The notes below the pieces were generated by a model. That model had not been told where the DNA came from, made no database searches, and worked only from the letters and a program-made list of their open reading frames with translations. This document shows positions 52,336-64,000 of a DNA stretch of 64,000 bases, in pieces. The position numbers and the translations under genes are program-made. Numbering within the stretch: position 1 is the stretch's first letter; the number at the start of each line of letters is the position of its first letter. The stretch comes from Pyrocephalus nanus. Taxonomy: Eukaryota > Chordata > Aves > Passeriformes > Tyrannidae. The stretch covers positions 14,247,226 through 14,311,225 of the forward strand of contig CM076261.1 in assembly GCA_038380795.1 (NCBI GenBank). Reading direction: 5' to 3'.

Positions 52336-52740
52336 TGTAGGAGGCCCAGAGCCAGGATTTTGCAAGCTCGAAGAATTCAGGTCACCTAACAAAGAAAGTT
52401 GAAGAGGTCAAATCGAGGAAAAACATTGGAACTACCCCCATGGCATGAAGGCTCAGGAAGAAGACCCCCACAGTAGAAGACTGCATGTCAAAAGAAAGTT
52501 CTGGAAAGTTTCTGCCCAGAGACCAGCCTACTTATTAATATGTATGTTAGATGGTGTAACCATGTATCTAAAGTGTATAAAATGGCTTGCTTTTGCACTT
52601 TCAAGACCAGCAAGTTTGTCCAGCCTGAGCTGGCTTGCTCCCAGCATTGAATAAACAAATACCTTGCTGCTCTTTTATCTGAGGTTTTTCAGCTCATCAT
52701 CATCAGTTTGAATCTGCAAAGCCCTTAATGAGATATAACA
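52336..52740 (+). mobile_element. Candidate solo LTR of an endogenous retrovirus
   Basis: The segment has LTR-like architecture on the plus strand: it may start TGTAGGAGG and end TATAACA (TGT...ACA), with a TATAAAA box at 52576-52582 and an AATAAA polyadenylation signal 68 bases downstream at 52650-52655, followed by a T-rich stretch. No matching target-site duplication was seen at these edges, and no gag/pol-like frame or primer-binding site follows, so it would be a solo LTR with uncertain limits. The 69-residue frame at 52445-52654 lies inside it and is not regarded as a gene. Confidence 0.4.
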
Positions 52741-55700
52741 AGAAGTGATTTCATAGTACTGAAGTGGGGTAAGTCTGAAACAAGACAGTTTTGTGTCATC
52801 TGCTAACACTGCACAAGGAGGTAATTCAATGTTTAAAGGAATTAAATACTGCCTTAAATCAAATGTCAGCCTGGCTGTACAGGGAAATGAAAAATGTAAT
52901 TTTTAGGGTATCCTATGATAAGCTGATTCTAGGGTAGTTGCAGACAACTACCATAAACATTCTTAATAAGGCCAAAATCTTGCTTTGCTCCAAAATGATG
53001 GAGTGCAACACTTAAAGACTATCATCATATGACGAATGAGGCTTTATGATTTCATTCAGCCACAAATGACCCACCATTAATTTTAAAATCAGAATTTAGA
53101 AAACAGAAAGGCATAGAAGATGGTGACGGAGAGGAAACATAGGGAAAAGAAGGGAAGAGTAGAAAAGGACAAGAGAAGTCTTGGGTCTTGTATGTTCCAG
53201 GTGCGTTCTCCAGGTGGATTGTAGACTGCAAGAAAAGCATGCATTCTGTCAAATTTTGGCTAGAGAGATGCTGCTGATACTGCTTTTTGAAGCAAAAAAT
53301 GCATCTAAATTGACAAGTTGTGAATGTCCCTGGACCCTCAGTGTAAACATAGCATCAAACAATGATCAAATTTTGTCAGATAGAAATATGACACATTTCA
53401 GAAATACTGGCTTGTAAGCGTCTTTTTGGCATTAAAATTTTGGAGTTTAGATGTGCTGGAGCCTCTGCAGATGTGAGGAGATTTTAAAGATCTAAACTTT
53501 GGATTTTGAAATCTAAAATGGCAATTATCCATGAAAAATCTTTGTCTCAGTAACCTTGTCTTTGTCTCATTTTAAGACATCAAAAAACTGTTCAAAATAA
53601 ATAGATTCCAGGACTCTTCTTTAGGGTGCTGGGACCTTTGAAAATATTTTAACATATTCATTTGAATTGATTCCACCACCGTTTCAGATATGAATGGCTC
53701 CTAAATGATGATATACATAATAGTACTTAAAGTTTACTTCACAACCTGGAAGTTTTCCTTACAAAACCATCTTAGATTGCTGCCCTACCAAGTAGTAAAG
53801 TCTCTCACTGAGAAAGGCAAGAAAGCATTTTAAATATGGTTTTGCAAAGGTCTTTAAAAGCTGTGAAAAACCTGAATACACAATGCAGTTTGTCTAGCTC
53901 TTATTTTATTGCATAAATTTGCATTCAGTGAAGTAAAAACTAGATTAAATTAAGGTTATATATTCCATAATTTGAAATAAAATGTTCATGATTGCACAGT
54001 TACGTGAACTATCAAAAAAAAGATCCAAAAGGTGTTTAAGCAAAAAAAAGGATATTTGCAGATCCTGTAATTGTTTCCCTTGATAAAAATAGTGATCCAG
54101 GACATCCTGCATGGTTTTTATCAACCAATAGCCACAGTAAGTTACTGACTTGACAGATTTTAGGTTTGTCAAGTGACATACAAGGATTGAGGCATGTTGT
54201 CCTGGCATTTCACTTCAAGATTCTGTGACTAGTGGGTCAAAATTTAATTTCCCCCAAAATTTCAAAATTTGATTTTAATAACCCCACACCTTTTAATATT
54301 AAAATGCCAACATTAGGTGATTTAACTTAAGGATGGGGTTCAAAAGCTAATTCTGTATCTGATTTCTACTTCTAAGGTTTTGAACTATGCTAAAACCCTC
54401 TGAGTTTCATTCTTCCCAGTGCATCTTTTCACTCCTTTTACTTTACCTATGACTTACTCTTGTTTCATGATCAGATTTTGTTAGCAGTGGTATTGTTTTC
54501 AACTTTTCAACGCATAATAAAATATTCTGGTCTTTCATGATAAGTAGACAGGGCAAGCATACCTTTGCCACCGAAAAAGTTGAGCTAAATAATGCCCTAT
54601 TGTAGCAAGTAGATGGCTTCGAAAAGCCTTGCAGTTTGAAATGATTGTTGGGAGTGTAACAAAAAAAACAGGAAAACTTGCCAGAGAGAAACAAAAAGAA
54701 TTAGCTCAAAACTTCATTAAAACATTAGACAGCATAAGATATCACTGTCTCTAAAGGAAAAAAATTTGCTTTTCTTCAGTCTAGCAATTCATTTCTGCCT
54801 TTGAGTCACACTAAACCAGATGTAGGAACTGATCTGGCTTTATATTTTAATTTTTCTTCTTGATTTAGTTCACCAGTTAACTACCAACTCATGGTGGAAG
54901 TTGGTTTCGTTCAGGGGGGCACTGCCAAGGTGTAAGTAAAACTCAAACCTAAAAAATAATTAGTTTGATTGAAAATTGATTTGCCTGGAAATTGACTTGA
55001 TTTCTGTATTGAAATTGATGAATATCTCACTCTTAACAGATCAGGTTTTCCTAGCAGATATTAGTTGTGCAAGCAAATATCTCAGACACAGTGAGGCCTT
55101 TATTACTTGTTTCCGAGACATTTCTGAGTCACTTTGGAAACAGGCTAGCATGCTAGCAGCCAGGAAAGTTTTTCTGGATGAAGGCTATAATAAAATGGTC
55201 AATGGGTTATTAAACTCGTTGATATCAGAAGCAGAAGAGCCTCAGGCATACCAGGATGCAGAATAATAACTGGAAATCTGTTATTTACAGTGTATACCTT
55301 TTGGCTCTCTAAAAGTCTTTCACAGGAAAAATCTTGATGAGTTTATTGTTTGTGTCTAGCCAAACAAGGAATTTAGGAGCCCACACTGTTAGGATATTGA
55401 TAGTAACACTTCAAAATAATAAATAAATTCAGTTGTGGGGTTTTGTTTTTCTCCCTAAAACCTCTGACAAAACCATTTCTCTCTTAGTCATCCTTGTGTG
55501 TGTATCTGTTGTAACTAATGAGATTTATTTTTTCATTATATTTGAACAAATCCTTTGATAACCACTGGCTTAAACAATTTAACAAGTAGCTAAGCCACTT
55601 TCTTGTTTGTGTCCATACCTGTGTGCTGCACTTCCAGAAATCTTATTGAATTAGTGAAAATGAAATAATGCTAGTGATTGCTCAGATCAGTCACTATAAC

Positions 55701-56616
55701 CTGACAGAGAGCAGTGATCCACACTTCTTTTTTTTGTCTTCTGTAATTGCAGTTTAATTTGCTCAAAAGCCCTTGAGTTTAACTATGGAAATCAAGGTCA
55801 TATATCTGCAGTTGTTTTTGTCATATAGAACAAAACTGTCAGCATTTAGCTTCCTGTATGAATAGACACCAACTGACTAATTTCTGCTTGTGTTCAAAGC
55901 ACAAAGTCAATACTTTGTAATTTTCTGATGTTATCTCAAAGATAATTTCTCATAAGTATCAAAAACACACACATTATCTTTATAAAGTTTCAGCTGTGAA
56001 AATGTAGCAGCACACATTAGCTTTTCTCTTGCTCCTTTAACAACAAGCACAGAATATTGTTCCCCTATTAGGTTATTGCTCTGTTAATACTGAATCTTGT
56101 GGGGAAATAAAACACTTTTTTTCCTAAACAACTCACTGGAGATCGATAGCAAGTATCACATCACTAAGCAGACTACATGCTTATAAAATTGTAAATAATT
56201 TTACCATATTTCTTCCTGTTTATAAAGTAATATTCACTGCAGTTCCTATTTCATGTAGATTTCTAGTCTGGATCCCGATCATTCCTCATCTAAGAGTTTG
56301 AACTGTACAAAACATAAAAAATAGATACAAGGGTATTTTCTTGGTATTCTAAATTTTCTTCTTTCTATTTGCTTTGGAAGAGGTGGAGGGAAACCAAAGG
56401 AAACTTAAAAAGCAATGTAAGTGAGAAAAAAAAAATATTTCTACAAGTTCACAAATTCCAATACCACCGAAATCAGCCCAAGCAGTTACATACACACCCA
56501 GAGCTGTAAGGGTGCAAAAAAATGAAATTCAGAAGGGTCTAGATATAGATTTTTAGTTCAGCACACTGTAAATATAGAGCTTTCTGTATCTGTGCTCTAA
56601 CAGATTTTACACCATT

Positions 56617-56742
56617 AAAAAAAAAAGCCAAACCCAAAACAACAAAATAAGACCAAAACACCCAAACCCAAGCCCACAAAACTAACCTAATCCAACCACA
56701 AAACTCCTACCAAAATCAAAAACCAACCTCCCACCTCAACTA
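56617..56742. repeat. Long A/C-rich tract
   Basis: A poly(A) run is followed by AAACCCAAAACAACAAAATA and then about 100 bases of A/C-rich sequence with AACCCAAGCCCAC and CCAACCTCCCACC, with few G or T residues. It has the opposite strand asymmetry to the G/T tract 1.2 kb downstream. Confidence 0.88.
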
Positions 56743-57886
56743 CTGTAAATTATAGGCAGGATGTTGTAGCAATGGTTTCATACACATTCATTTCTAAAAT
56801 TTAATACTAATAATCAGGGAGTACACAGGCAAAGTTTACATAGTACTGAAAGTGAGCATGAATCTTTTAATTAATTTCTATTCAAGAAACAGAATCCTAT
56901 TTAAAATTTGCATTAGCATAGGTTTGCATTTTCCATTCTGTTCTTCAGTGATTTCTATTGTTAGCTAAAACCCAAAGGTAGATGTGTGGTTTCAAAAGTT
57001 GGCAGTATACACCCTATGGATTTCCTACATAAATATTTTAAAGAAATCAATTGTAGGGATCAATAACACTACATGCAAGATTCTAATGGATTAATATTTT
57101 GGAAAGTTCAAAGGACATCAAAGAAATAAGGGTTTATTCCTTTGGATTGGAAGAGAAAATAAATTTATCGGCAATCAGTTTGATAAGACTGCAACTTAAT
57201 CTGGAATTAGGAGCACAAGGAGTTATGGAATTCTTGAAAAATCTAAAATAAGAATTTTGTCCAATTCTCTTTGTTGATGTTGTTTGCTTGAAATTACCAG
57301 GCCTGAAGAATGATAATTAGGATGATACTTTAAACTGAAATACTACACCTGGTGAGGTTTGACCTTGATTCCGGAAAGTACTTCATACGTGGTCTTAAAT
57401 AAGACGATCACTCCTTACTGTTCCATAACACTGTTAATTTATTATTAGGAATCCCTTAATTGTCTTTTATCAGCTCTGCTTGCTGTCTCCAGCAGTCTTT
57501 TTACCAGTGGAAGCTCTTTCCATATTTACAAAGAATTTGGGGATTTTATCTGTGTCTAGTGGTGTGGTCAGGTAGGAAAGAATGAGGGATATCAACTTAA
57601 GCCCAACAGGTCCGTTAGTTAATAAGTGATAAACCAGTAGGGAACTGCTTTGTAAAATCTCTCTAAATATAATAGCCCATTACTAGATATAGGAACAGAG
57701 CATTTACTTTCAATACTCCCCTTAAAGCCTGTATAAAAATGCAGAAACATTGATCTATATTTAAGGGCTCTACAGAGACCATTTGAGAGAAAGAGCATCC
57801 TGGGTATCTGTTCAGGCACAAAGTGATCCAATTTCAGCAGCAAATGAATCTCATGAAGGACAGCTGTGTTTAAAAGGTTTAAGGAA

Positions 57887-58022
57887 GGGGTTTTTTTGGT
57901 TGTGGTGGTTTTTTTTGGTGTTTTTTGTGTGTGTGTGTGTGTGGTGTTTTTTGTTTGTTTGTTTTTGTGGTTTTTTTTTTGTTTTGTTTTTGTTTTGGGT
58001 TTTTTTTTTTTTTGGGGGGGGG
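57887..58022. repeat. 136-base stretch containing only G and T
   Basis: From GGGGTTTTTTTGGTTGTGG through a (GT) run (about 57926-57944), GTTTGTTTGTTTTTGTGG, TTTTGTTTTGGG and a G9 run at 58014-58022 there is not a single A or C. Immediately after GGAA come (GTTTT)n units to about 58050. The phenylalanine/valine-rich open frames here are repeat artefacts. Confidence 0.95.
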
Positions 58023-58024
58023 AA

Positions 58025-58056
58025 GTTTTTTTGTTTTGTTTTGTTTTGTTTTATTT
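58025..58056. repeat. (GTTTT)n pentamer repeat
   Basis: Tandem GTTTT units continue the G/T tract and end in ATTTTAAA. Confidence 0.9.
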
Positions 58057-58894
58057 TAAATACAAGAATTTGGAATTTGTACTAAGCAAAATTTTCAGAT
58101 AAAAAGGCTTGGCACATTTACCCAGCAAGACATCAAGATTCCAGTTTTTATGTCCCTCTAGGACACACTCCTATCTAAAAGATTCACTCTAAGTTACTAC
58201 TTAGATTTTCAACAGATAACTGAGTCTTTTGGTAACTGAAAAATGAAAAGGAACATTATTAAATTTTATACCATATTGACTAGAAAAGGGTATGAACAAT
58301 TGGTGTCCAAAAATCAGAGTTCTATTTGGCATTTTTAAATTAAAAGAGAAGCAAAAATGAGAAACTTCAGTTAGTTCTGCCCATTCCATATGCACAATGC
58401 TGTACATATATTTTTCAGTGCTTTGAATAAGATTGTATTCCTTATAAGTTGAATATGAGGGAACTTACAGACTACACATTAATATTTTGTTAATTTTTTA
58501 ACTTTGTTTTTCTGACTGAGCAGTCTGGAAAGTATTAGGAAGACTCAGGCTACTGTGAAAGAAAAGACTAGACCTACTGCCACAAATTCACAAGGAATAA
58601 GAGTTTTTTTACCATCACTTTTCATGCTTTGTACTTTGAAAGGACTTGGGCACATGACCAAATTTCTCCAGGAATAACAATGTTCATCAGCTGATCTCTG
58701 CTAAAATTAGCATCCTCCACTCTGTCATGCTCAGCAAAGCTAGCAAAGATGAGGAAAACATATCTAAATGTTTCCACAATTCATGTTTTTTTGATAAAAG
58801 TATAAAAAAATATATACAAAGAAACAAACAAGCTATGTACAGATTACAGAAATTTCAGAATCAGGAAGGAATAGCCATTCTAAATGGCAGAGTA

Positions 58895-58912
58895 TTTTTT
58901 TTTTTTTTTTTT
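58895..58912. repeat. Poly(T) tract, 18 bases
   Basis: An uninterrupted T run in intergenic DNA. Confidence 0.93.
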
Positions 58913-60764
58913 AGAATATCACAAATAGCAACTATTTCCATTCTGACAGCTGCTGTCTATTATCTTGTAAAACTTATACTTCTCCACAGAGATTATGGCA
59001 ATATTATCACAGTTAGGAGTAGGACAGATCTAAGAAGGTAAATATTAAGGAAAAAAAATTAGAGACTGACAAAAGAAATTAGTTCAAGAAATAAAGTTGC
59101 TACCCTCTGCAAATACACAGTGATGCACTCTCACACTTCTGCTCATTTGTCTAAATCTAGCATGCACTAGTTACTCATTCCAGGGACAACAGGTGGAAAG
59201 AAAATCAGCCAATTATTTGTACAACTACTATTATAAACATGTTCGTTTAAAGTGTGCACTCCTACAAACTTGTGTCTTTGGTTTCAAAGTCAAGCAGGTG
59301 AGTTCAGTGCCAGCCCCTCACTGAGTTCTTCTAGTCTGGAGGTTCTTCATCCCAAGGTGAAGATAGAATATCCATGTTCTTTGCCCACTTGCTGTGTTTC
59401 CCCTAATTTTGAAAGGAGGGACAAACTACAGTATGGGATCACATAGCCCAGATGCCAGCTCCTTGTCGTTATCTCTAATTAACATTTGAAAAGAAATGTG
59501 GAAACAGAAAGGATCTGAGGTTTGTTTTGTCTCTGACTCGAAACCTTCCTATAACCAATTAGTGAGTTAAATGTGTAAAATGCCTCTGAGAAGATGGTAG
59601 GTTCCTCACAGGCCCTGAATAACAGAAATTGATGGAGTATGATTGCTCTGAACTAGTGCTTTCAAATATTTTCCCAAGTGAGCTGGCAAAGGACCATCTA
59701 ACATGCCTGAAAGCATCTACTGTGTCTGGACTAGGACTCTGGGCTCCTAAGGTCAGTAATGTCTCAGAACCTTAGAAAAGAACTTCCATCTTACAGGAAA
59801 TGCAATCCAGTCATATAATGAAAGTTTGATGAGATTTATATTGCTACATCTTAAATTAACAAGGAATTTCATCCACTGCTTATAAAAATATACAAAATTG
59901 AAAGACACCTACACACCATATAGACAAGACTAATTTGACTAAAATTATGTAGATCTCTGCAACAGCTACTAGTGCAGTCTCCTTACCTTCTGCTGTGGTC
60001 CTTGTGATGTGGCTTTGTTATTCACTCAGCAATGATTGCGATGTCACATTAATTCAACTTGTTAAAAAACCTGTAAATGAAAAATATTTAAAGGAAGCAA
60101 GACAAAAGCTAAAACTCAACAGGAGTTGGCAAGTCTGACAGGAAATTATACAGGACCAGTTCCACACTGGAAATGCTCAAAGAACAAGGTGAACACTTGT
60201 TCTTTGGTGAAAACTATTTAATTGAATATTTCTGCTGTGTTCCTCTAATCAAAGCCAGCCTGACAGGCCCAGAAAAACAATTGCTTTTCCTATGCAGTAT
60301 TAATACTTTTAAGCAGCTGCTGCATCCCAGAATGCATCATATATCTCATTACTTGAAGGCTGGGGTTTAGCACCTCCAGCAAACTAAATACATCCCATAT
60401 AGTAACTGTTCTTTTACAGTATAGTTGAATACTGTATGTCTAAATTGTGTCAAACAGTCGGAATTATCTGGTCTTCTGTCTGTATCTAGTCTTACATAAT
60501 CTGCATTAGGCTTGTGAGTTCGGAAAGTCACATTGGCAGTTTGCCAGTCCTCAAGAATTCATTGGGATTTTAAAGCTCCTAATGATCTTAGTCGATATCA
60601 CTGCCAAATATTTGTACAAGTCACTTTGGTTTGTTGCTTTTCAAATGAAAAGATAATCAGATGAGAGACTCTCCTAGGCTTTTTAAAGTTGTTGTTTTTT
60701 TTTTTTCCTAAAATTAACTAGCAAGTACAGCTATCTTACTCATCAAACTACTATTTCTTAAGTC

Positions 60765-60783
60765 AAAAAAAAAAAAAAAAAAA
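60765..60783. repeat. Poly(A) tract, 19 bases
   Basis: An uninterrupted A run in intergenic DNA, about 60 bases after a T-rich run (about 60696-60708). Confidence 0.93.
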
Positions 60784-61041
60784 TTGATTCAATACTTGTA
60801 GATTTGTGGAAATGGAGACAATTCTCACCCTTAAGCAACCTTCTTATCCTCAACACTACATTGGAGAAAGTTGTTCTCCAGACATTTACATGCAGTGCTG
60901 GAGACAACATCTCTAAATTTACGCTCTTTGTATCAGCGTAAAATGGAATTTCCTACTAAGCAGTCTGTTTTTCTCCCAGTGCTACTGTGGAACGTACTGA
61001 CACAAATTCAAGTGGAAAATGAAAGACTTCAGTCTGTCATT

Positions 61042-61061
61042 ATCTAATCTGAAGATTAGAT
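61042..61061. repeat. Perfect 8-bp inverted repeat, nested in a longer imperfect one
   Basis: ATCTAATC - TGAA - GATTAGAT. Flanking ATTATC and GATAAT lie further out in the same palindromic arrangement. The word TAATC/GATTA recurs in the next 60 bases. Confidence 0.85.
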
Positions 61062-62304
61062 TCCAAGATAATTACACATTTCAGATAGAAATTAGATTAA
61101 AACCTGACTGATGGTCTAATCGAATTAAAGTTCAGTTTGGTAATTCTTGCTTGTTGCAACATATCAGAAGAGTCTGGTAGATGTAAATGAAAACTGTAAT
61201 AGTATATCTGGGATACTTCAATCCCCTGCATATTTGTAGTCACTAGTTTATTTCACTTCAAGGAGATGGTTCATCCTCAAGGAGGTTAACCTGCTCGGTA
61301 AGGCTCCAAGACCTTGCAAAGATTTCTCTAAACTGACTCGTCTAACTCTGTGTTTGTTTTACATATTTAAATAGGCACATTTAAATATCTCTATGCCTTT
61401 TCAGCTCAGTTTGAGCAACTGCTTCTCAAATGAGATATTTAAACCTTTATGCACTCTACTCACAGAAATACTTGTTCCTCATCTGACACCCACTGCACAG
61501 GATGGAGCTAGCCACGAGTACAAAGGATGTTTGTCTGGGCTAGGATTACATCATCAGGCTCTCAAAGAAGTCCAGTGAGATGAGGTGCTAAGGAAAGTAT
61601 GATCTTTCTTGTACTGTAGTTCTGTATTAGTTGATTTGTACTCCAATAAAGCTTGTCAAACTAGCTCAGCTGTTGGGTACACAGGTTTCTGATAGCAACC
61701 TCACAACTTTGCTTCTTAATGTTCATTACAGAGATTATGCTTGACTTTTCCTGTTCTTGTTAAAGTCAGGTTGTGATTTCACAGAGTGAATTTGATTGAG
61801 TATTCATACCCTGGAATTATACCTCTTTTTCCAGCATCCTTTCCCACAGGTAACTGAAAGGGAATAGTTTTGTTTCTAAGTATCTCTTTCCCCACTTCTG
61901 GTACTCAGATGTATTTCACCAAGTATGGGTTAAATACTGAGGGGCAACAGCCGTATGGAGAAATAAAGCAGTCACTATGCTTTCAGCAAAGGCTGGATAA
62001 CATCCAAAGACGTAGGCTTGTTTTAGCGAAAGGGGATGTTGGCTAGAATCCTGGTGGCCTGATAAGGAAAAAGAACAAATAGAGAAATCAAATCAGATTC
62101 TCTCAGGCAGATAGTGAACAGTATTACTCATAGCACTTTATTAGCATTAACTTTATAAAGTTTTGCCATTTATGATATTTTGGGTCCTCGGTTCACTGGA
62201 AGTTTTTTATTTTTTTATCAGTACTTCAGCATTTTCACTGATATGAGTGAATGAATTCTTATTTATAATACAAGAAGGTTTTCTACTCATTCTTTTACTT
62301 TGTG

Positions 62305-62830
62305 GCATAGAAACAGAATCAAATTGGAAGGGAGCTTTTAAGGTCAGCTAGTCCAATCTTCCTTGTCATGACCAGCAACATCTTCAACTAGATCAGGCTA
62401 CATCAGGGCAAGGTCCAGCCTGACCTTGAATATTTCCAGTGATGGGGCATCTACCACCTCTCTGGGCAACCTGTTACAGTGTTTCATCACACTCATTGTA
62501 AAGAACTTTTTTTATATTTATTTTAATCTAATCTAATCTAATTTGGCTTTGCGGAGCCCCATGAGGTTCACATGGGACCACTTCTTGAATTTGTCCTTTG
62601 TATGGCATCTCATCTCTCAGGCATGTCAACCTCACTGCTTGGCTCGGTTTCATCTGCAAACTTGCTGAGGGTACATTCCATCCCACTGCCTATGACACAG
62701 ATGAAGATACTAAACAGTACCTGTCCCCTGAGGGACATCCCTTATAATTGATCTTCATCTGGACATTGAGACATTGACCACTACCCTCTGGATGTGACCA
62801 TCCAACCAGTGCCTCATCCATATGGTATTT
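62305..62830 (-). mobile_element. CR1 LINE copy (3' end and part of ORF2), antisense
   Basis: Reading the plus strand gives the reverse order of a CR1: a degraded terminus (TAGAAACAGAATCAAATTGG), AAGGTCAGCTAGTCCAATCT, ATTTCCAGTGATGGGGCATC, CTCTGGGCAACCTGTTACAG, a short AATCT repeat, then GGAGCCCCATGAGGTTCACA and CTGCAAACTTGCTGAGGGT, AAGATACTAAACAGTACCTG and GACCATCCAACCAGTGCCTC. The latter blocks come from the antisense of CR1 ORF2 (reverse transcriptase region). The copy is inactive, with stops and internal deletions. Confidence 0.9.
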
Positions 62831-64000
62831 CCCTCTACAAAAAATCCTTTCCATTTTCAAAATTTGCTACCTGTCACTCTGAGTGGATAGTTTTAATTTA
62901 CATATTCATATTTTCAGGTTTCTTTAGCCCTTTGCAATCCTATACATTTTTCAAGGATTGTGTTAATTTGGGGCAAAGGGTGGTTTATGGCTCATGAGTA
63001 GAATTAGTTAAATGTGTTTAACATTCTGTATGCTTTTCCATTAATAAATAATTATTTCTTGTAGTTCGATACATTAGAAAATTATACTGAAAGAATACAA
63101 TGTGCTATCATTCAAGAACAATGTTAGGATTGTGAAGTAAGATTTATTTCAAATATTAATTAGTTTTTAATTTTTAATTTTAGCTATAATAGAGTTCATG
63201 TTTCATTGCAATCACTCAGACATAATAAAGCAATGTCAAACAGTACAGAATGGTACCAAAGGTTTCTGGCATGACCAAGACACATTGTGAGAGCTATTGT
63301 CTATTGCAGTTTAATGAGCCTCAATAACTGTAGCTAATAGGTCTTATTGTGCAAAGGAAAAAAAAAATAATTAAATGCTATTTCTGTGTAATTACACCAT
63401 CCATTATTCATTACTAAAATTTAGAAAATCCTAAAAGCCTTCTATCACAAAATTTACCAGAGAAAAAGAAAGATCATTTGAGGTGAAACCTTGTTTTTAT
63501 GCTTTGCTATATTGAATGTCTAAACAAGTGTCTGCAGCCTATCCTGAAAATGGAACACTGACATCCTGAGAGGAGAAAGTCCTAAGAATGCACCAAATCA
63601 TCATTATCCAACATTATCACTTACAGGTGGAAAAAGGAACAACAGAGATATAAACAACCCCCATATCAGAAAACCACAAGATGGTATGTACATATTTTGT
63701 AGTATACAGTAGCTGTACAGAAACTGGGTTGTACATATAGAAAGAGGTGGGGAAAGATAGTTGTATATTTGATATTTTATGAGATAAAGCTAAAAAGCTT
63801 AATTTTTGTCAGTGTGAGTCTGGGAGTCAGAATAAGAGAAATTGAAGTTACTCAAAATTATGATATCAATAAACATATGAAATATGATTAACAAAGTTTC
63901 CTATGAAACTCAGTAGCATACAAGACCAACACCCAAGGTAATTTTCAGTAACAAAAATAAAAAAAACAAAACTTTCCTTTCCACCTCCTATACCTCCTAC

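Larger units (their letters stand above)
33841..64000. other. Intergenic gene desert upstream of NETO1
   Basis: Apart from the repeats listed separately, I see no gene in this roughly 30-kb stretch. Open frames are short (100 residues or fewer outside the LTR relic), without family motifs or flanking splice-site support. By recall of human chromosome 18, the region upstream of NETO1 is a large gene desert that carries regulatory elements, so intergenic status is expected. Unspliced non-coding transcripts or enhancers cannot be excluded from sequence alone. Confidence 0.6.

Noticed and set aside
57783..58102. Hydrophobic Phe/Val/Cys-rich frames resembling membrane proteins
   Set aside because: They are translations of the G/T-only simple-sequence tract.
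1..64000. CRISPR arrays, tRNA or rRNA genes, bacterial-type operons
   Set aside because: No regularly spaced repeats, no A/B-box tRNA signature and no dense coding; the window is vertebrate nuclear DNA.

Overview
The window is vertebrate nuclear DNA, most likely from a bird. Three things point there. There are several CR1 LINE fragments, two of them ending in the avian-style ATTCTGTG terminal repeat. There are remnants that look like avian endogenous-retrovirus LTRs. The only recognisable gene is multi-exon NETO1, whose N-terminal sequence fits my recollection of the avian orthologue. Nothing in the window is bacterial: there are no operons, no dense ORFs, no CRISPR array and no tRNA or rRNA. 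Almost all long open frames are chance frames in AT-rich intronic or intergenic DNA or in CpG islands.

Layout. Positions 1 to about 29,140 hold the 5' part of NETO1 on the minus strand. NETO1 is a CUB/LDLa single-pass membrane protein known as an auxiliary subunit of kainate and NMDA receptors. Four coding exons can be placed to the base by their splice sites and codon continuity: exon 1 (29111-29138, start codon), exon 2 (25507-25560, signal-peptide core), exon 3 (23787-23924, linker and first half of CUB1) and exon 4 (15288-15536, rest of CUB1). Joined, they encode residues 1-156 without a stop or phase error. Every exon junction is phase 1. Intron 4 runs off the left edge after at least 15.3 kb, so CUB2, the LDLa module, the membrane segment and the cytoplasmic tail are not here.

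Positions 28.5-31.3 kb are the promoter region: two GC/CpG-rich islands (28.5-29.66 kb and 30.53-31.25 kb), a CGG/GCC-rich tract, and a consensus plus-strand splice donor in the upstream island that could belong to a divergent non-coding transcript.

Positions 31.6-64.0 kb show no gene that I can support. This upstream gene desert holds CR1 fragments (33.7, 38.7, 41.8 and 62.3-62.8 kb, possibly 43.5-44.5 kb), an LTR tail fragment (37.2 kb), a candidate solo LTR (52.3-52.7 kb), long strand-asymmetric G/T or A/C tracts (36.0/36.2, 56.6 and 57.9 kb) and several short perfect inverted repeats.

I found no previously undescribed protein system. The points most worth a second look are the bidirectional CpG promoter, the weak splice sites of in-frame exon 3, the pure G/T tract, the paired G/T and A/C arms at 36 kb, and the perfect hairpin at 2.52 kb.
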